Shown piece by piece: positions 37,480-45,794 of a DNA stretch of 64,000 nucleotides; the stretch's first letter is position 1; the number at the start of each line of letters is the position of its first letter. Made by a program: the position numbers and the translations under genes. Origin of the DNA: Hyphomicrobiales bacterium (GTDB taxonomy: Bacteria; Pseudomonadota; Alphaproteobacteria; Rhizobiales; Beijerinckiaceae). Under the pieces are notes generated by a model, which saw nothing but the letters and a program-made list of their open reading frames with translations, made no database searches and was not told where the DNA came from. Location of the stretch: assembly GCA_027489535.1 (NCBI GenBank), contig JAIXZO010000006.1:1-64000 (forward strand), written 5' to 3'.

Positions 37480-39687
37480 TCAGCCGTTCACTCGCTCGAC
37501 GCGGCTCACGACCGGCTTTGTCTTCAACTGGCTGATGATGGCGTTGAGGTGCTTGAGGTCCCACACCTCGATGTCGATCAGCAATTCGCGGAAATCCGCC
37601 GAACGGCCCGCGATGGTGATCGAATCGATGTTGCCGTCGTTCTCGCCCACCACGGTCGCGATCTGCGCCAAAGTGCCGGGCTCGTTGATCGCGGTCACCG
37701 CGATCTGCGCGGGGAAGCGATGGCGCTCGGCATCCTCGATGTCCCAGCGCACGTCGAGCCACCGCTCCGGCTGGTCGTCGAAATCCATGAGCGCGGGAGA
37801 CTGGATCGGATAGATCGTGATCCCCTCGCCCTTGGTGAGGATGCCCACGATGCGGTCGCCCGGCACCGCGCCGCCGTGCGGCGCGAATTTGACCGGAAGA
37901 TCGCCGTCCAAGCCCCGAATCGGAATGGACTTTTTGACCTCGGCGGCATCCGCGCCGGGCACCTTGAACACGAGCCCTTCGGCCTGCTTGATGCCGAACC
38001 AGCCGACATCGCCCTTTTCAGGCGCGGGGCCCGCGGCGCGTTCGACCTTGTAGTCGGGATAGACCGCCTTCACGACGTCGCCGGAGAAGATCTCCCCGCG
38101 TCCCACCGCCGCCAACACGTCGTCGAGAGAGGTGCGGGCGAGCCGCGGCAGAGCCGCTTTCAGCTTGTCGTCGCCATAGGGCTTCGCCGCGCGCTCGAAG
38201 GCGCGCTCCACGATGCGGCGGCCGAGCCCGGCATATTGCTTGCGCACGGCGGCGCGCGTGGCGCGACGGATGGCGGAGCGCGCCTTGCCGGTGACGGCGA
38301 TGGATTCCCACGCCGCCGGCGGCACCTGCCCCATCGCGCGCACGATCTCCACCTCGTCGCCGTTGTGCAGTTCCGAGAGCAGCGGCACGATCCGGCCGTT
38401 GACCTTGCAGCCCACGGCCGTGTTGCCGACGTCGGTATGCACCGCATAGGCGAAATCGATCGGCGTCGCGCCGCGCGGCAGGGCGATCAAGCGCCCCTTC
38501 GGCGTGAAGCAGAACACCTGATCGTGGAACAGTTCGAGCTTGGTGTGTTCCAGAAATTCTTCCGGATTGTCCCCGTCCGCCAAGGTCTCGACGGTGCGGC
38601 GCAGCCAGGCATAGGCGCGGCTCTCGCGAGCGAGAACGTCGCGGTCGCTCGCGCGGCCGTCCTTGTAGAGCGAATGCGCCGCAATCCCGAGTTCGGCAAT
38701 CTCTTCCATCTCGCGCGTGCGAATCTGCAGTTCCACACGGCGGCGTCCCGGACCCACGATGGTGGTATGGATCGAGCGGTAATCGTTCTGCTTGGGGGTC
38801 GAGATGTAGTCCTTGAACCGGCCTGGAACGCTCGGCCACGTCGTGTGCACCACGCCCAGCACGCGGTAGCAATCGGCCAAGGAATCCACGATCACCCTGA
38901 ATCCGAAAATGTCCGAAAGCTGCTCGAAAGACACGGATTTCCGTTCCATCTTGCGCCAGACGGAATAAGCCCGCTTGAGCCGCCCAGACACCTCGGCCTC
39001 GATTCCGGAGGCGAGCAGCTTCGCACTCAGCTCGTGCTCGATCTCCTCGATCAAGGGTCCGCTTTCGCGGCTCAATTCTTCGAGCCGCGCTTCGACGGTC
39101 TCATAGGCGTCGGGCATGAAATGCCGGAAGGCGAGATTCTCGAGTTCCTCGCGCATTTCCTGCATGCCCATGCGCCCGGCGAGCGGCGCATAGATGTCGA
39201 GCGTCTCCTCGGCGATCCGGGCCCGCTTGTCGACGGGCACGAAATGCAGCGTGCGCATGTTGTGCAGACGATCGGCGAGCTTCACCATCAGCACGCGTAC
39301 GTCGTCGGCGATGGCGAGCAGCAGCTTGCGGAGGTTCTCCGCCTGCGCCGCCTTCTTCGAGACCAGATCGAGCCGTTTGATCTTGGTCAGCCCCTCCACG
39401 AGAGCGCCGATCTCGGGGCTGAACAGCCGGTCGATCTCCTCGCGGGTCGCCTCGGTGTCCTCGATCGTATCGTGAAGCACGGCGGAGACGATGGTGGCGT
39501 CGTCGAGCTTTAGGTCGGTGAGGATCGCCGCCACTTCCAGCGGATGCGACATATACGGGTCGCCGGAGGCGCGCGTCTGCGTGCCGTGCGCACGCATGGC
39601 GTAGACATAGGCGCGGTTCAGCAGCGCTTCGTCCGTATTGACGTTGTAGCGCCTGACCCGTTCGACCAATTCATATTGCCGCATCAT
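37480..39687 (-). CDS. bifunctional (p)ppGpp synthetase/hydrolase Rsh (RelA/SpoT)
   Basis: The single alphaproteobacterial stringent-response enzyme of 735 residues. The hydrolase HD domain has SAVLHDTIEDTEAT, and the synthetase domain includes FKDYISTPKQNDYRSIHT. The TGS domain has LPRGATPIDFAYAVHT, and the C-terminal ACT domain ends the protein. The His-Asp pair is intact, so it should both make and degrade (p)ppGpp. Start set at the first of two tandem ATGs; 25 further residues upstream are unsupported. It lies downstream of rpoZ, the usual order. Confidence 0.96.
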   Translation of the reverse strand: MMRQYELVERVRRYNVNTDEALLNRAYVYAMRAHGTQTRASGDPYMSHPLEVAAILTDLKLDDATIVSAVLHDTIEDTEATREEIDRLFSPEIGALVEGLTKIKRLDLVSKKAAQAENLRKLLLAIADDVRVLMVKLADRLHNMRTLHFVPVDKRARIAEETLDIYAPLAGRMGMQEMREELENLAFRHFMPDAYETVEARLEELSRESGPLIEEIEHELSAKLLASGIEAEVSGRLKRAYSVWRKMERKSVSFEQLSDIFGFRVIVDSLADCYRVLGVVHTTWPSVPGRFKDYISTPKQNDYRSIHTTIVGPGRRRVELQIRTREMEEIAELGIAAHSLYKDGRASDRDVLARESRAYAWLRRTVETLADGDNPEEFLEHTKLELFHDQVFCFTPKGRLIALPRGATPIDFAYAVHTDVGNTAVGCKVNGRIVPLLSELHNGDEVEIVRAMGQVPPAAWESIAVTGKARSAIRRATRAAVRKQYAGLGRRIVERAFERAAKPYGDDKLKAALPRLARTSLDDVLAAVGRGEIFSGDVVKAVYPDYKVERAAGPAPEKGDVGWFGIKQAEGLVFKVPGADAAEVKKSIPIRGLDGDLPVKFAPHGGAVPGDRIVGILTKGEGITIYPIQSPALMDFDDQPERWLDVRWDIEDAERHRFPAQIAVTAINEPGTLAQIATVVGENDGNIDSITIAGRSADFRELLIDIEVWDLKHLNAIISQLKTKPVVSRVERVNG

Positions 39688-39812
39688 CGGCGGCGACCTT
39701 CCGTATTCGCGAAGCGACGCGAGTATCGAGGATCGGAGGCCTTGGCCGCAAGTCCTTCGCAAGTCGCGGTAAAATGCGAGACACGCCGAAACGCCCCGCC
39801 CGAACGCAAAGA

Positions 39813-39829
39813 GCCCGGCAAAGCCGGGC
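39813..39829 (-). terminator. hairpin after rpoZ, weak terminator
   Basis: GCCCGGC and GCCGGGC pair around AAA. On the minus strand it is followed by TCTTTGCG, a poor T-run. It may attenuate transcription between rpoZ and rsh. Confidence 0.5.
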
Positions 39830-39861
39830 CCGTCACGTCGGTCGTTTTGCGAAGAACGCGA

Positions 39862-40257
39862 TCACTCGCCTTCGTCGTCGGATCCGGTATCGGTCGGCGG
39901 CACGAGGCCGTCGAGGCCGCGAAGGAGGTCTTCCTCCGTCATGCGGTCGAATTCCACGCTCGAGTCGTCGCCGCCGGCAGCCGCGACGGACCCCAGCAGC
40001 GGCACCGACTCCTGCTCGGGCTCGTCGACGTCGACGTGCTTCTGCAGCGAGTGGATCAGGTCTTCCTTGAGGTCTTCCGGCGAAATCGTCGTATCGGCGA
40101 TCTCGCGCAGGGCGACCACAGGGTTCTTGTCGCGATCGCGATCGATGGTCAGGGGCGCACCGGACGAAATCATCCGCGCGCGATGGCTCGCGAGCAGGAC
40201 GAGTTCGAACCTGTTGTCGACCTTGTCGATGCAGTCTTCAACCGTAACGCGAGCCAT
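39862..40257 (-). CDS. rpoZ: DNA-directed RNA polymerase omega subunit
   Basis: A 131-residue small subunit that stabilises RNA polymerase. The opening [27 protein letters not shown] is the alphaproteobacterial omega signature, and [15 protein letters not shown] follows. The C-terminal 50 residues are acidic, as in relatives. GGAGCG precedes the ATG. Adjacent to rsh, which matches omega's role in the ppGpp response. It heads the housekeeping block. Confidence 0.95.
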   Translation of the reverse strand: MARVTVEDCIDKVDNRFELVLLASHRARMISSGAPLTIDRDRDKNPVVALREIADTTISPEDLKEDLIHSLQKHVDVDEPEQESVPLLGSVAAAGGDDSSVEFDRMTEEDLLRGLDGLVPPTDTGSDDEGE

Positions 40258-40653
40258 GCGCGCTCCGTGCTCTTTAAATGCGGTTTCGGGGTCTGAGGCC
40301 GTCTGATACACTCCGTGCCATTGAGACGCAAGATGTTCCTGTCGCCGCCCGTTTTCGGAGGATTTTTGATCGTTTTGAGCGAAGGGCGACCGTGCCCCTC
40401 GGGTGGCTCCATCGTCCACAGGTCTCGCCATTTCGGGGAACGACGCCCAGCAAATGTATTGACTTGCGGCGAGCCGTCCTTCAATTCCTAATGAAAAGTA
40501 GCACTTACAGGGTAATGCGTATTTTCGGTTGTATGGTTGTATTCCCGGATTGCGAATTTCCCTCGAACGGGCTGCCGAAACACAATTCACCCGGCTCTGG
40601 ACACGTCATCGTTTTTGACGTTCCGACACCCTATCGAGCAACGGATCATTGAT
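40258..40653. promoter_or_regulatory. 396-base divergent intergenic region with possible promoters
   Basis: The stretch between rpoZ and the NYN gene is less GC-rich than its surroundings, especially from 40450 to 40560. A TTGACT hexamer at 40459-40464 with CAATTC 17 bases later is a possible plus-strand promoter. A 124-codon open frame (40278 on) has no family features. Nothing else recognisable is seen. Confidence 0.35.
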
Positions 40654-41253
40654 ATGCAGAGCGTCGAACGCATAGCTCTCTTCATCGACGGCGCGAACCT
40701 CTACGCCACGGCCAAGGCGCTGGGCTTCGACATCGATTACAAGCGTCTTTTGAAGGAGTATCAGGGCCGCGGAAACCTCGTCCGCGCCTTCTATTACACC
40801 GCGCTGATCGAAGATCAGGAATACTCCTCCATCCGCCCGCTGATCGATTGGCTCGATTACAACGGCTACCGCGTCGTCACCAAGCCGACCAAGGAGTTCA
40901 TCGACTCCACCGGTCGCCGCAAGGTGAAGGGCAACATGGACATCGAGCTCGCGATCGACGCGCTCGAACTCGCGCCCCATCTCGACCACATGGTGATCTT
41001 CTCCGGCGACGGCGATTTCCGCTCCTTGGTCGAAGCCGTGCAGCGTCGTGGCGTCCGGGTCACGGTGGTCTCGACCATCACCTCCCAGCCGCCGATGGTC
41101 GCCGACGAGCTTCGCCGCCAGTGCGACGAGTTCGTGGACATCATCACTCTGATGCCCAAGATCGGCCGCGACCCGCAGGAACGCGCCGAGCGCATCCAGC
41201 GCAGCTACGAGCGCCGCGCGACCAATCCCGAATCCGACGAAGCCGAAGGCTGA
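40654..41253 (+). CDS. NYN-domain (LabA/DUF88-like) putative ribonuclease
   Basis: A 199-residue PIN-like NYN domain protein. The metal-binding Asp residues are in ALFIDGANLY, GNMDIELAIDAL and IFSGDGDFRSLVEAV, the three family motifs. NYN proteins are RNA nucleases; this branch is widespread in alphaproteobacteria with unknown target. The ATG at 40654 follows a weak ribosome site (GGA). The last 30 residues are charged and probably flexible. It is followed immediately by the uracil-DNA glycosylase. Confidence 0.9.
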   Translation: MQSVERIALFIDGANLYATAKALGFDIDYKRLLKEYQGRGNLVRAFYYTALIEDQEYSSIRPLIDWLDYNGYRVVTKPTKEFIDSTGRRKVKGNMDIELAIDALELAPHLDHMVIFSGDGDFRSLVEAVQRRGVRVTVVSTITSQPPMVADELRRQCDEFVDIITLMPKIGRDPQERAERIQRSYERRATNPESDEAEG

Positions 41254-41254
41254 G

Positions 41255-41908
41255 TTGTCGATCGGGGCCAACGTTCCCCGGGCGGCCGAACCCGCCCGGG
41301 ATTGTCCTTTGTGCCCGCGACTCGTCGCGTTCCGCGAAGCGGCCCGCCTGCGCATTCCCGAAGGGCACAACGCTCCGGTGCCGTCCTTCGGGCACCGCGA
41401 CGCCCGCCTGCTGATCGTCGGCCTCGCGCCCGGTCTTCAGGGCGCCAACCGCACCGGCCGGCCCTTTACGGGCGACTATGCGGGCGATCTCCTCTACGCC
41501 ACGCTCGCCGAGTTCGGCTTCGCCAACGACCGCTTCGCCGCGCGGGTGGACGACGGTCTCGTGCTGTCGGATTGCCTGTTGACCAACGCGGTGCGCTGCG
41601 TCCCGCCGGAGAACAAGCCGGTCGGCCTCGAGATCGCCACCTGCCGCACCTTTCTCACCGCCACCATCGAGACGATGCCGAACTTGCGCGCCGTCGTCGC
41701 GCTCGGCCGCATCGCCCATGAATCGGTGCTTCGCGCGACGGCCGCGCCGCTCTCCAAGAACCCGTTCGGCCACGGCGCGCAGCACGACGTCGGGGGCCTG
41801 CGTCTCTTCGATAGCTACCACTGCTCCCGCTACAACACGAACACGGGCGTCCTCACGCCGGACATGTTCCGCAGCGTCTTCGCATCGGTGCGGGCGTTTC
41901 TGGGCTGA
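41255..41908 (+). CDS. uracil-DNA glycosylase, family 5 (UdgB type)
   Basis: A 217-residue iron-sulfur uracil-DNA glycosylase that removes uracil and other deaminated bases. Cluster Cys are in CPLCPRL (Cys17, Cys20) and in NAVRCVPP and IATCRTF. Motif A is GLAPGLQGANRTGRPFTGD, lacking the Asp/Asn nucleophile as in family 5. The second motif is DSYHCSRYNTNTG, where family 4 has HPS. The start is probably TTG at 41255, 1 base after the NYN stop, with AAGG upstream; coupled translation is likely. Confidence 0.9.
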   Translation: MSIGANVPRAAEPARDCPLCPRLVAFREAARLRIPEGHNAPVPSFGHRDARLLIVGLAPGLQGANRTGRPFTGDYAGDLLYATLAEFGFANDRFAARVDDGLVLSDCLLTNAVRCVPPENKPVGLEIATCRTFLTATIETMPNLRAVVALGRIAHESVLRATAAPLSKNPFGHGAQHDVGGLRLFDSYHCSRYNTNTGVLTPDMFRSVFASVRAFLG

Positions 41909-41945
41909 ACGGCCGCGACTTCATCGAGGCTCGATCCCCCGATCT

Positions 41946-41988
41946 CCTCATGTTGAGGAGCCTCGCAGCGCGATGCGTCTCAAACCAC
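41946..41988 (+). repeat. family A short repeat, copy 4 (degenerate 43-bp type)
   Basis: CCTCATGTTGAGGAG to GTCTCAAACCAC; several bases differ from the family pattern. It opens the second repeat island, which fills the 361 bases between the glycosylase gene and the next gene. Confidence 0.8.
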
Positions 41989-42013
41989 GCTCCCGAAGTC
42001 CCGCCCCCACGTC

Positions 42014-42119
42014 CCTCATGGTGAGGAGCGCGGCGAAGCCGTGCGTCTCGAACCATCTCCCTTTGCGGCCGGAAAACCTCGTGGTTCGAGACGGCGCTGC
42101 GCGCCTCCTCACCATGAGG
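42014..42119. repeat. family A composite inverted repeat, copies 5 and 6
   Basis: A 43-bp element (42014-42056, forward) and a 39-bp element (42081-42119, reverse) separated by 24 bases. Their outer ends CCTCATGGTGAGGAG and CTCCTCACCATGAGG pair, making a long hairpin. Confidence 0.9.
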
Positions 42120-42151
42120 CTTTCTAGTGTGTGCCCGAATTGAAAGAACAC

Positions 42152-42256
42152 CCTCATGGTGAGGAGCGCGGCGAAGCCGTGCGTCTCGAACCATCGTGGC
42201 GGCGCGGGGAAGAGTGCGTGGTTCGAGACGGTGCTTCGCGCCTCCTCACCATGAGG
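42152..42256. repeat. family A composite inverted repeat, copies 7 and 8
   Basis: The same arrangement as copies 5 and 6: 43-bp forward (42152-42194), 23-base spacer, 39-bp reverse (42218-42256). Ends 13 bases from the stop of the adjacent minus-strand gene, so its RNA hairpin would lie at that transcript's 3' end. Confidence 0.9.
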
Positions 42257-42269
42257 TTTTCAGGCCACC

Positions 42270-43217
42270 CTACTTCGGCGCATCCTTCGAGAAGCGGTTC
42301 AGCACCGTGTCCGGCGCGCTCGTGTTGTGGCGCGAGGGCACCAGCCGGCCGGTCCAGAGTTCGGTCGCGTTCGCGCCCTTGAAGTCGAGCACGCGCGCCT
42401 CGCCCCAGCCGTTGCCGCCCTTGGTGCGCCAGGCGACATGGGCCGTGTCGGAGTTGAACTCGGTGGCATACATCGAGCGTATCGAGGCGAAGGGCTTGTC
42501 CTTCGGCACGCCGTCGAAGGTCACGTCGAGCACGATGCGGTCCTGATCGAGCGTCTCGATCTTCATCGACGCCTTGCCGCCCGCCTTGAACCCCATCGTG
42601 AAGGTCCGCGTCTTCGGATCGAAGACGATTTCCGTCAGCTCGACGACCGGCCGCAGCTGCATGTCGACGGGGCCGACGAGGAAGGACGAGCCGTAGGCCG
42701 TCCAGCGCAGGTTTTGCGGCGGCAGCGGGCGGGCGCGCCAATAGCCGTCGGGCGGGTAGAAGGCCATCACCTCCTCGGCGCGCTCCTGATGCTTCACCCA
42801 CAGCTGAACCACGTGCAGGCCGTTCTCGCTGCGGTTGCCCACGCGCACCGGGACGTTCGCGGGCCGCCAGAAAGACGGATAGGCATAGCCCGTCAGCCAG
42901 ATGTCGTTGTCCTCGTAGAAGGTCACCCGCCGCGCCTGCGTCGCGAAGGACGGGTCGTGCGACATGTCGCAACTGGTGAAATCCGGGGCCCAGCGATCCA
43001 CGACGATGGAGCCGATATAGGCCGGATGCACCGACTGGATGCGGAAGCTCTTCACCTCCGGGGAGATGAAGGACAGGTCCACATTGTCCTTTTCGGCGCA
43101 AAGCACCGGCTCGCTCCGGTTTTCCACCTTCACCGGCAGTTCGGTCGCGAGATCGACGGCACGGGCGGCGCCCGCGAGCATCACGGAGGCGACGAGGGCG
43201 AGGACGGTGCGGATCAT
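42270..43217 (-). CDS. secreted protein of unknown function
   Basis: A 315-residue exported protein with a signal peptide ending near ARAV (residue 21). The mature part is rich in Tyr, Trp and beta-strand patterns (WLTGYAYPSFWRPANVPVRVG, DRWAPDFTSCD), suggesting a beta-sandwich. No catalytic motif is recognised. It is the last of three minus-strand genes with an FkbM methyltransferase and the glucan glucosyltransferase opgH, so a periplasmic role around osmoregulated glucans can be proposed. It does not resemble OpgG. A repeat hairpin follows its stop. Confidence 0.75.
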   Translation of the reverse strand: MIRTVLALVASVMLAGAARAVDLATELPVKVENRSEPVLCAEKDNVDLSFISPEVKSFRIQSVHPAYIGSIVVDRWAPDFTSCDMSHDPSFATQARRVTFYEDNDIWLTGYAYPSFWRPANVPVRVGNRSENGLHVVQLWVKHQERAEEVMAFYPPDGYWRARPLPPQNLRWTAYGSSFLVGPVDMQLRPVVELTEIVFDPKTRTFTMGFKAGGKASMKIETLDQDRIVLDVTFDGVPKDKPFASIRSMYATEFNSDTAHVAWRTKGGNGWGEARVLDFKGANATELWTGRLVPSRHNTSAPDTVLNRFSKDAPK

Positions 43218-43239
43218 GCGGGCTCCGGTGCGCGACGGT

Positions 43240-43995
43240 TCAACGGCGGACGGCGTAGACGTCGCCCGAATTGGCGGAATGCGGCAAGCCCAGAATATGG
43301 GCCTTCATCTCCTCGCCGGAAATCCACGAGCCGAAGACGAGTTTCTGCGTCTCGCCCATGGCCACGTCGAATCCGTAATCGCCGAGCGCGGCGAGCCGGT
43401 CGATGCAGCGCGAGGCGACCTCGCGGGCGATGGTCGTGAACTCGAAGGACAGCGCCGGCAGAGGACGCGAAAGGCCGGCCAGCACCGTATCCTCGAAGCC
43501 CTCGACGTCGATCTTGACGAAGGCGGGCTCGCCGTAGCGCGCGACGAGCGCGTCGAGCGTAGTCGACGGAATGCGGATTTCGCGGTCCCAGACCTGCCCT
43601 TCCCAGCCCTGCGCGCCCTCGGCCGCGCCGAGAAATTCCGTGGAGGCGGTCGAGACCGTCGGGTTGCGCGAATTCACGCGGAACACGAGCTCTCCCTCCG
43701 AGTCGGCTGCAGCGCAACGCAAAAGCGTCAACTTCGAGTCGAACATGAAGAGCGTGCGGATCACCGCCGCCGGGCCGGCCTGCGGCTCCAGCGCCACGAC
43801 GCGCGCGCCCAGACGGCGGAAGCTCGCCGCGCGGTCTCCGACATGTGACCCGACGTCGAAGGCGAGATCGCCGGGCTTCACGAATTGCGCATGCAGCACG
43901 TCCATCGCCCGGTGCCGCGCACGGTCGCCGTGATACACCGCCACCGATCGGGCCAGGCCCTTGAGGGCCGCGAACGTCTCGCCGAGCCCGCTCAT
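43240..43995 (-). CDS. FkbM-family methyltransferase
   Basis: A 251-residue SAM-dependent methyltransferase. The SAM motif is LAFDVGSHVGDRAASF, followed by VVALEPQAGP; the FkbM pattern VKIDVEGFEDTVLAG is typical. FkbM enzymes O-methylate sugars and polyketides. The start overlaps the opgH stop in an ATGA junction, so it is translated together with the glucosyltransferase and may modify its glucan product. That link is inference. Confidence 0.88.
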   Translation of the reverse strand: MSGLGETFAALKGLARSVAVYHGDRARHRAMDVLHAQFVKPGDLAFDVGSHVGDRAASFRRLGARVVALEPQAGPAAVIRTLFMFDSKLTLLRCAAADSEGELVFRVNSRNPTVSTASTEFLGAAEGAQGWEGQVWDREIRIPSTTLDALVARYGEPAFVKIDVEGFEDTVLAGLSRPLPALSFEFTTIAREVASRCIDRLAALGDYGFDVAMGETQKLVFGSWISGEEMKAHILGLPHSANSGDVYAVRR

Positions 43996-45794
43996 GCCGC
44001 GACCTTCACGTCGTCCGGCGTCTGCGTCAGCGCGGCGATTTCGGCGGGCATGTCGAACTCCTCGGGAATGGCGCAGAGCCGCAGACGGGCGAGCACGCGG
44101 CCGAGTTCCTCCGATGAGGTGAGCACGGCGAAGGGGATCGCGGTGAGGAAGCCCGCGGTCAGCGGCAGCGACCACAGCGCCAACGTCGGCGAATGCGACC
44201 ACATCAGCCCCAGCACGACGGCGCCGAACAGGGTCTGCGGCCAAAGCCCCTTCACGGCCGTTCCCCATGACAGCGCATGCGCGTCGCGCGCCTGCCCGTT
44301 CCACATCACGGTACGGCCGAAGATCAGCCCGACCATGAAGATCGCGAGCCGGAACGTCGTCACCGCGCCGAGCAGGAAGGAGAAGGTCACCTCGGTCGCA
44401 GCTCCCGCTGCGAAGCGCAGCCCGCCGCCCCAGCGTGCCGTGCCCGCCAGCGCCGCGTCGATGAAGCCCGCGAGTTTCGGGGCAAGATACATCAGCAGGA
44501 ACGCGCAATAGACGCCGATCGCGAGCCCCGCCGGGAAGCCGCCCGCCAGATCCGCCGTCTCGAACGGCTTCAACGCCGCGAGGAGGATCATCAGCGTCCA
44601 AGCGGGAACGCCGATGAACATCAGCACCGCCCAGACGAGCTGAAAACGGCTGATCGGCAGCAGGCCGGGCAGGTCGAGAATCTTCAGATATTGCAGATTG
44701 CCCTGGCACCAGCGCAGGTCGCGGCGCGAGAATTCGAGCACGGTCGGCGGGTTGTCCTCCCAGCTGCCGCCCTCGACCGGCAGCACCCGCACCTCGAAGC
44801 CCGCCTTGCGCATCAGCGTCGCCTCGACCTGATCATGCGACAGCACATGCCCGCCGAAGGGCGGTCCGCCCGGGATCACCGGCAATTCGCAATGCTCGAC
44901 GAAGGGCTTGATGCGGACGAAGGCGTTGTGGCCCCAGAACGGCCCGCAATCGGCCGTCCACCAGGCCTGCCCCATCGTGTAGGGGCGCATGCCGTGGCGC
45001 ATGCCGAACTGGAACAGCCGGGCGAAACCGCTCTGCGTCGGCGCGCCGACGACGAGGCTCTGCAGGATACCGAGCTTCGGATGCGCCTGCATGATCCTCG
45101 CCATGCGCAGGATCGTCTCGCCCGACATCAGGCTGTCCGCGTCGAGCGGCAGCATCAACGGATAATCCGCGCCCCAGCGGTCGCAGAAGTCCTTCACGTT
45201 GCCGGCCTTGAAGCCCGTATTCGCCTCGCGCCGGCGATAATGCAGATGGTCGGCATGCGAGGTCGACGCGCGCCACGCCGCGAAGGCGGCCTCTTCGGCG
45301 GCGGCCACGCCGGCATCCGTCGTGTCGCTCAGCACGAAATAGGCGAAGGCGTCGCCCTGCCCCGTGTCGTCCACGGAATCCTTCACCACCCGCAGCCGCG
45401 CGAAAGCCCGGGCGGGGTCTTCGTTGCGGAGCGTCATGAGGATCGCGGTCTTCTCGTGCAGCTTCACCGGGACGTCGCCCGCCGCCGCATAGGGCGCGAC
45501 GCGTTCCACGCCGTCCTTGACGCCATGCAGCAGCCACAGCCCGATCACCGCATTCCAAAACCCCAGCACGCTCCACGGCGCGGCCACGAGGAAGCAGCCG
45601 AAGATCACGAGGTCGATCGCCGTCCAGCCGCCGCTGCCCAGCACCCTCGCCAAAGCCGCCGAAAGCACCAGATAGGTCACGACGTTGAGCGTCATGACGA
45701 TCAGCCGACGAAATCGCAGCTCGGCCGTGGACTGGACGCCCGTCGGCGTCGTATCGGTTGCGCCGGTCGATGCGGGCTCTGAGCGCTCGGTCAT
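43992..45794 (-). CDS. opgH: glucans biosynthesis glucosyltransferase OpgH
   Basis: A 600-residue inner-membrane GT2 enzyme that polymerises glucose from UDP-glucose into the backbone of osmoregulated periplasmic glucans. Two N-terminal membrane helices are followed by the catalytic domain with LPLDADSLMSGET (Asp-x-Asp type) near residue 215 and FSRRDLRWCQGN, the Arg-Trp acceptor motif. About five helices close the protein. Shorter than the 850-residue E. coli protein, as in other alphaproteobacteria. Its start codon shares the CATG of the divergent MDR gene. Confidence 0.93.
   Translation of the reverse strand: MTERSEPASTGATDTTPTGVQSTAELRFRRLIVMTLNVVTYLVLSAALARVLGSGGWTAIDLVIFGCFLVAAPWSVLGFWNAVIGLWLLHGVKDGVERVAPYAAAGDVPVKLHEKTAILMTLRNEDPARAFARLRVVKDSVDDTGQGDAFAYFVLSDTTDAGVAAAEEAAFAAWRASTSHADHLHYRRREANTGFKAGNVKDFCDRWGADYPLMLPLDADSLMSGETILRMARIMQAHPKLGILQSLVVGAPTQSGFARLFQFGMRHGMRPYTMGQAWWTADCGPFWGHNAFVRIKPFVEHCELPVIPGGPPFGGHVLSHDQVEATLMRKAGFEVRVLPVEGGSWEDNPPTVLEFSRRDLRWCQGNLQYLKILDLPGLLPISRFQLVWAVLMFIGVPAWTLMILLAALKPFETADLAGGFPAGLAIGVYCAFLLMYLAPKLAGFIDAALAGTARWGGGLRFAAGAATEVTFSFLLGAVTTFRLAIFMVGLIFGRTVMWNGQARDAHALSWGTAVKGLWPQTLFGAVVLGLMWSHSPTLALWSLPLTAGFLTAIPFAVLTSSEELGRVLARLRLCAIPEEFDMPAEIAALTQTPDDVKVAA

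Noticed and set aside
36784-39513. A 909-codon open frame on the plus strand
   Set aside because: Antisense to rsh and pyrE, whose domains are certain; the composition is that of a shadow frame.
40278-40652. A 124-codon plus-strand frame between rpoZ and the NYN gene
   Set aside because: No ribosome site or domain, and it spans the AT-rich promoter-like region.
41946-42256. CRISPR-like regular repeats
   Set aside because: Copies alternate in orientation and subtype, the gaps are not of constant length, and no cas gene is present; they are dispersed palindromic repeats.
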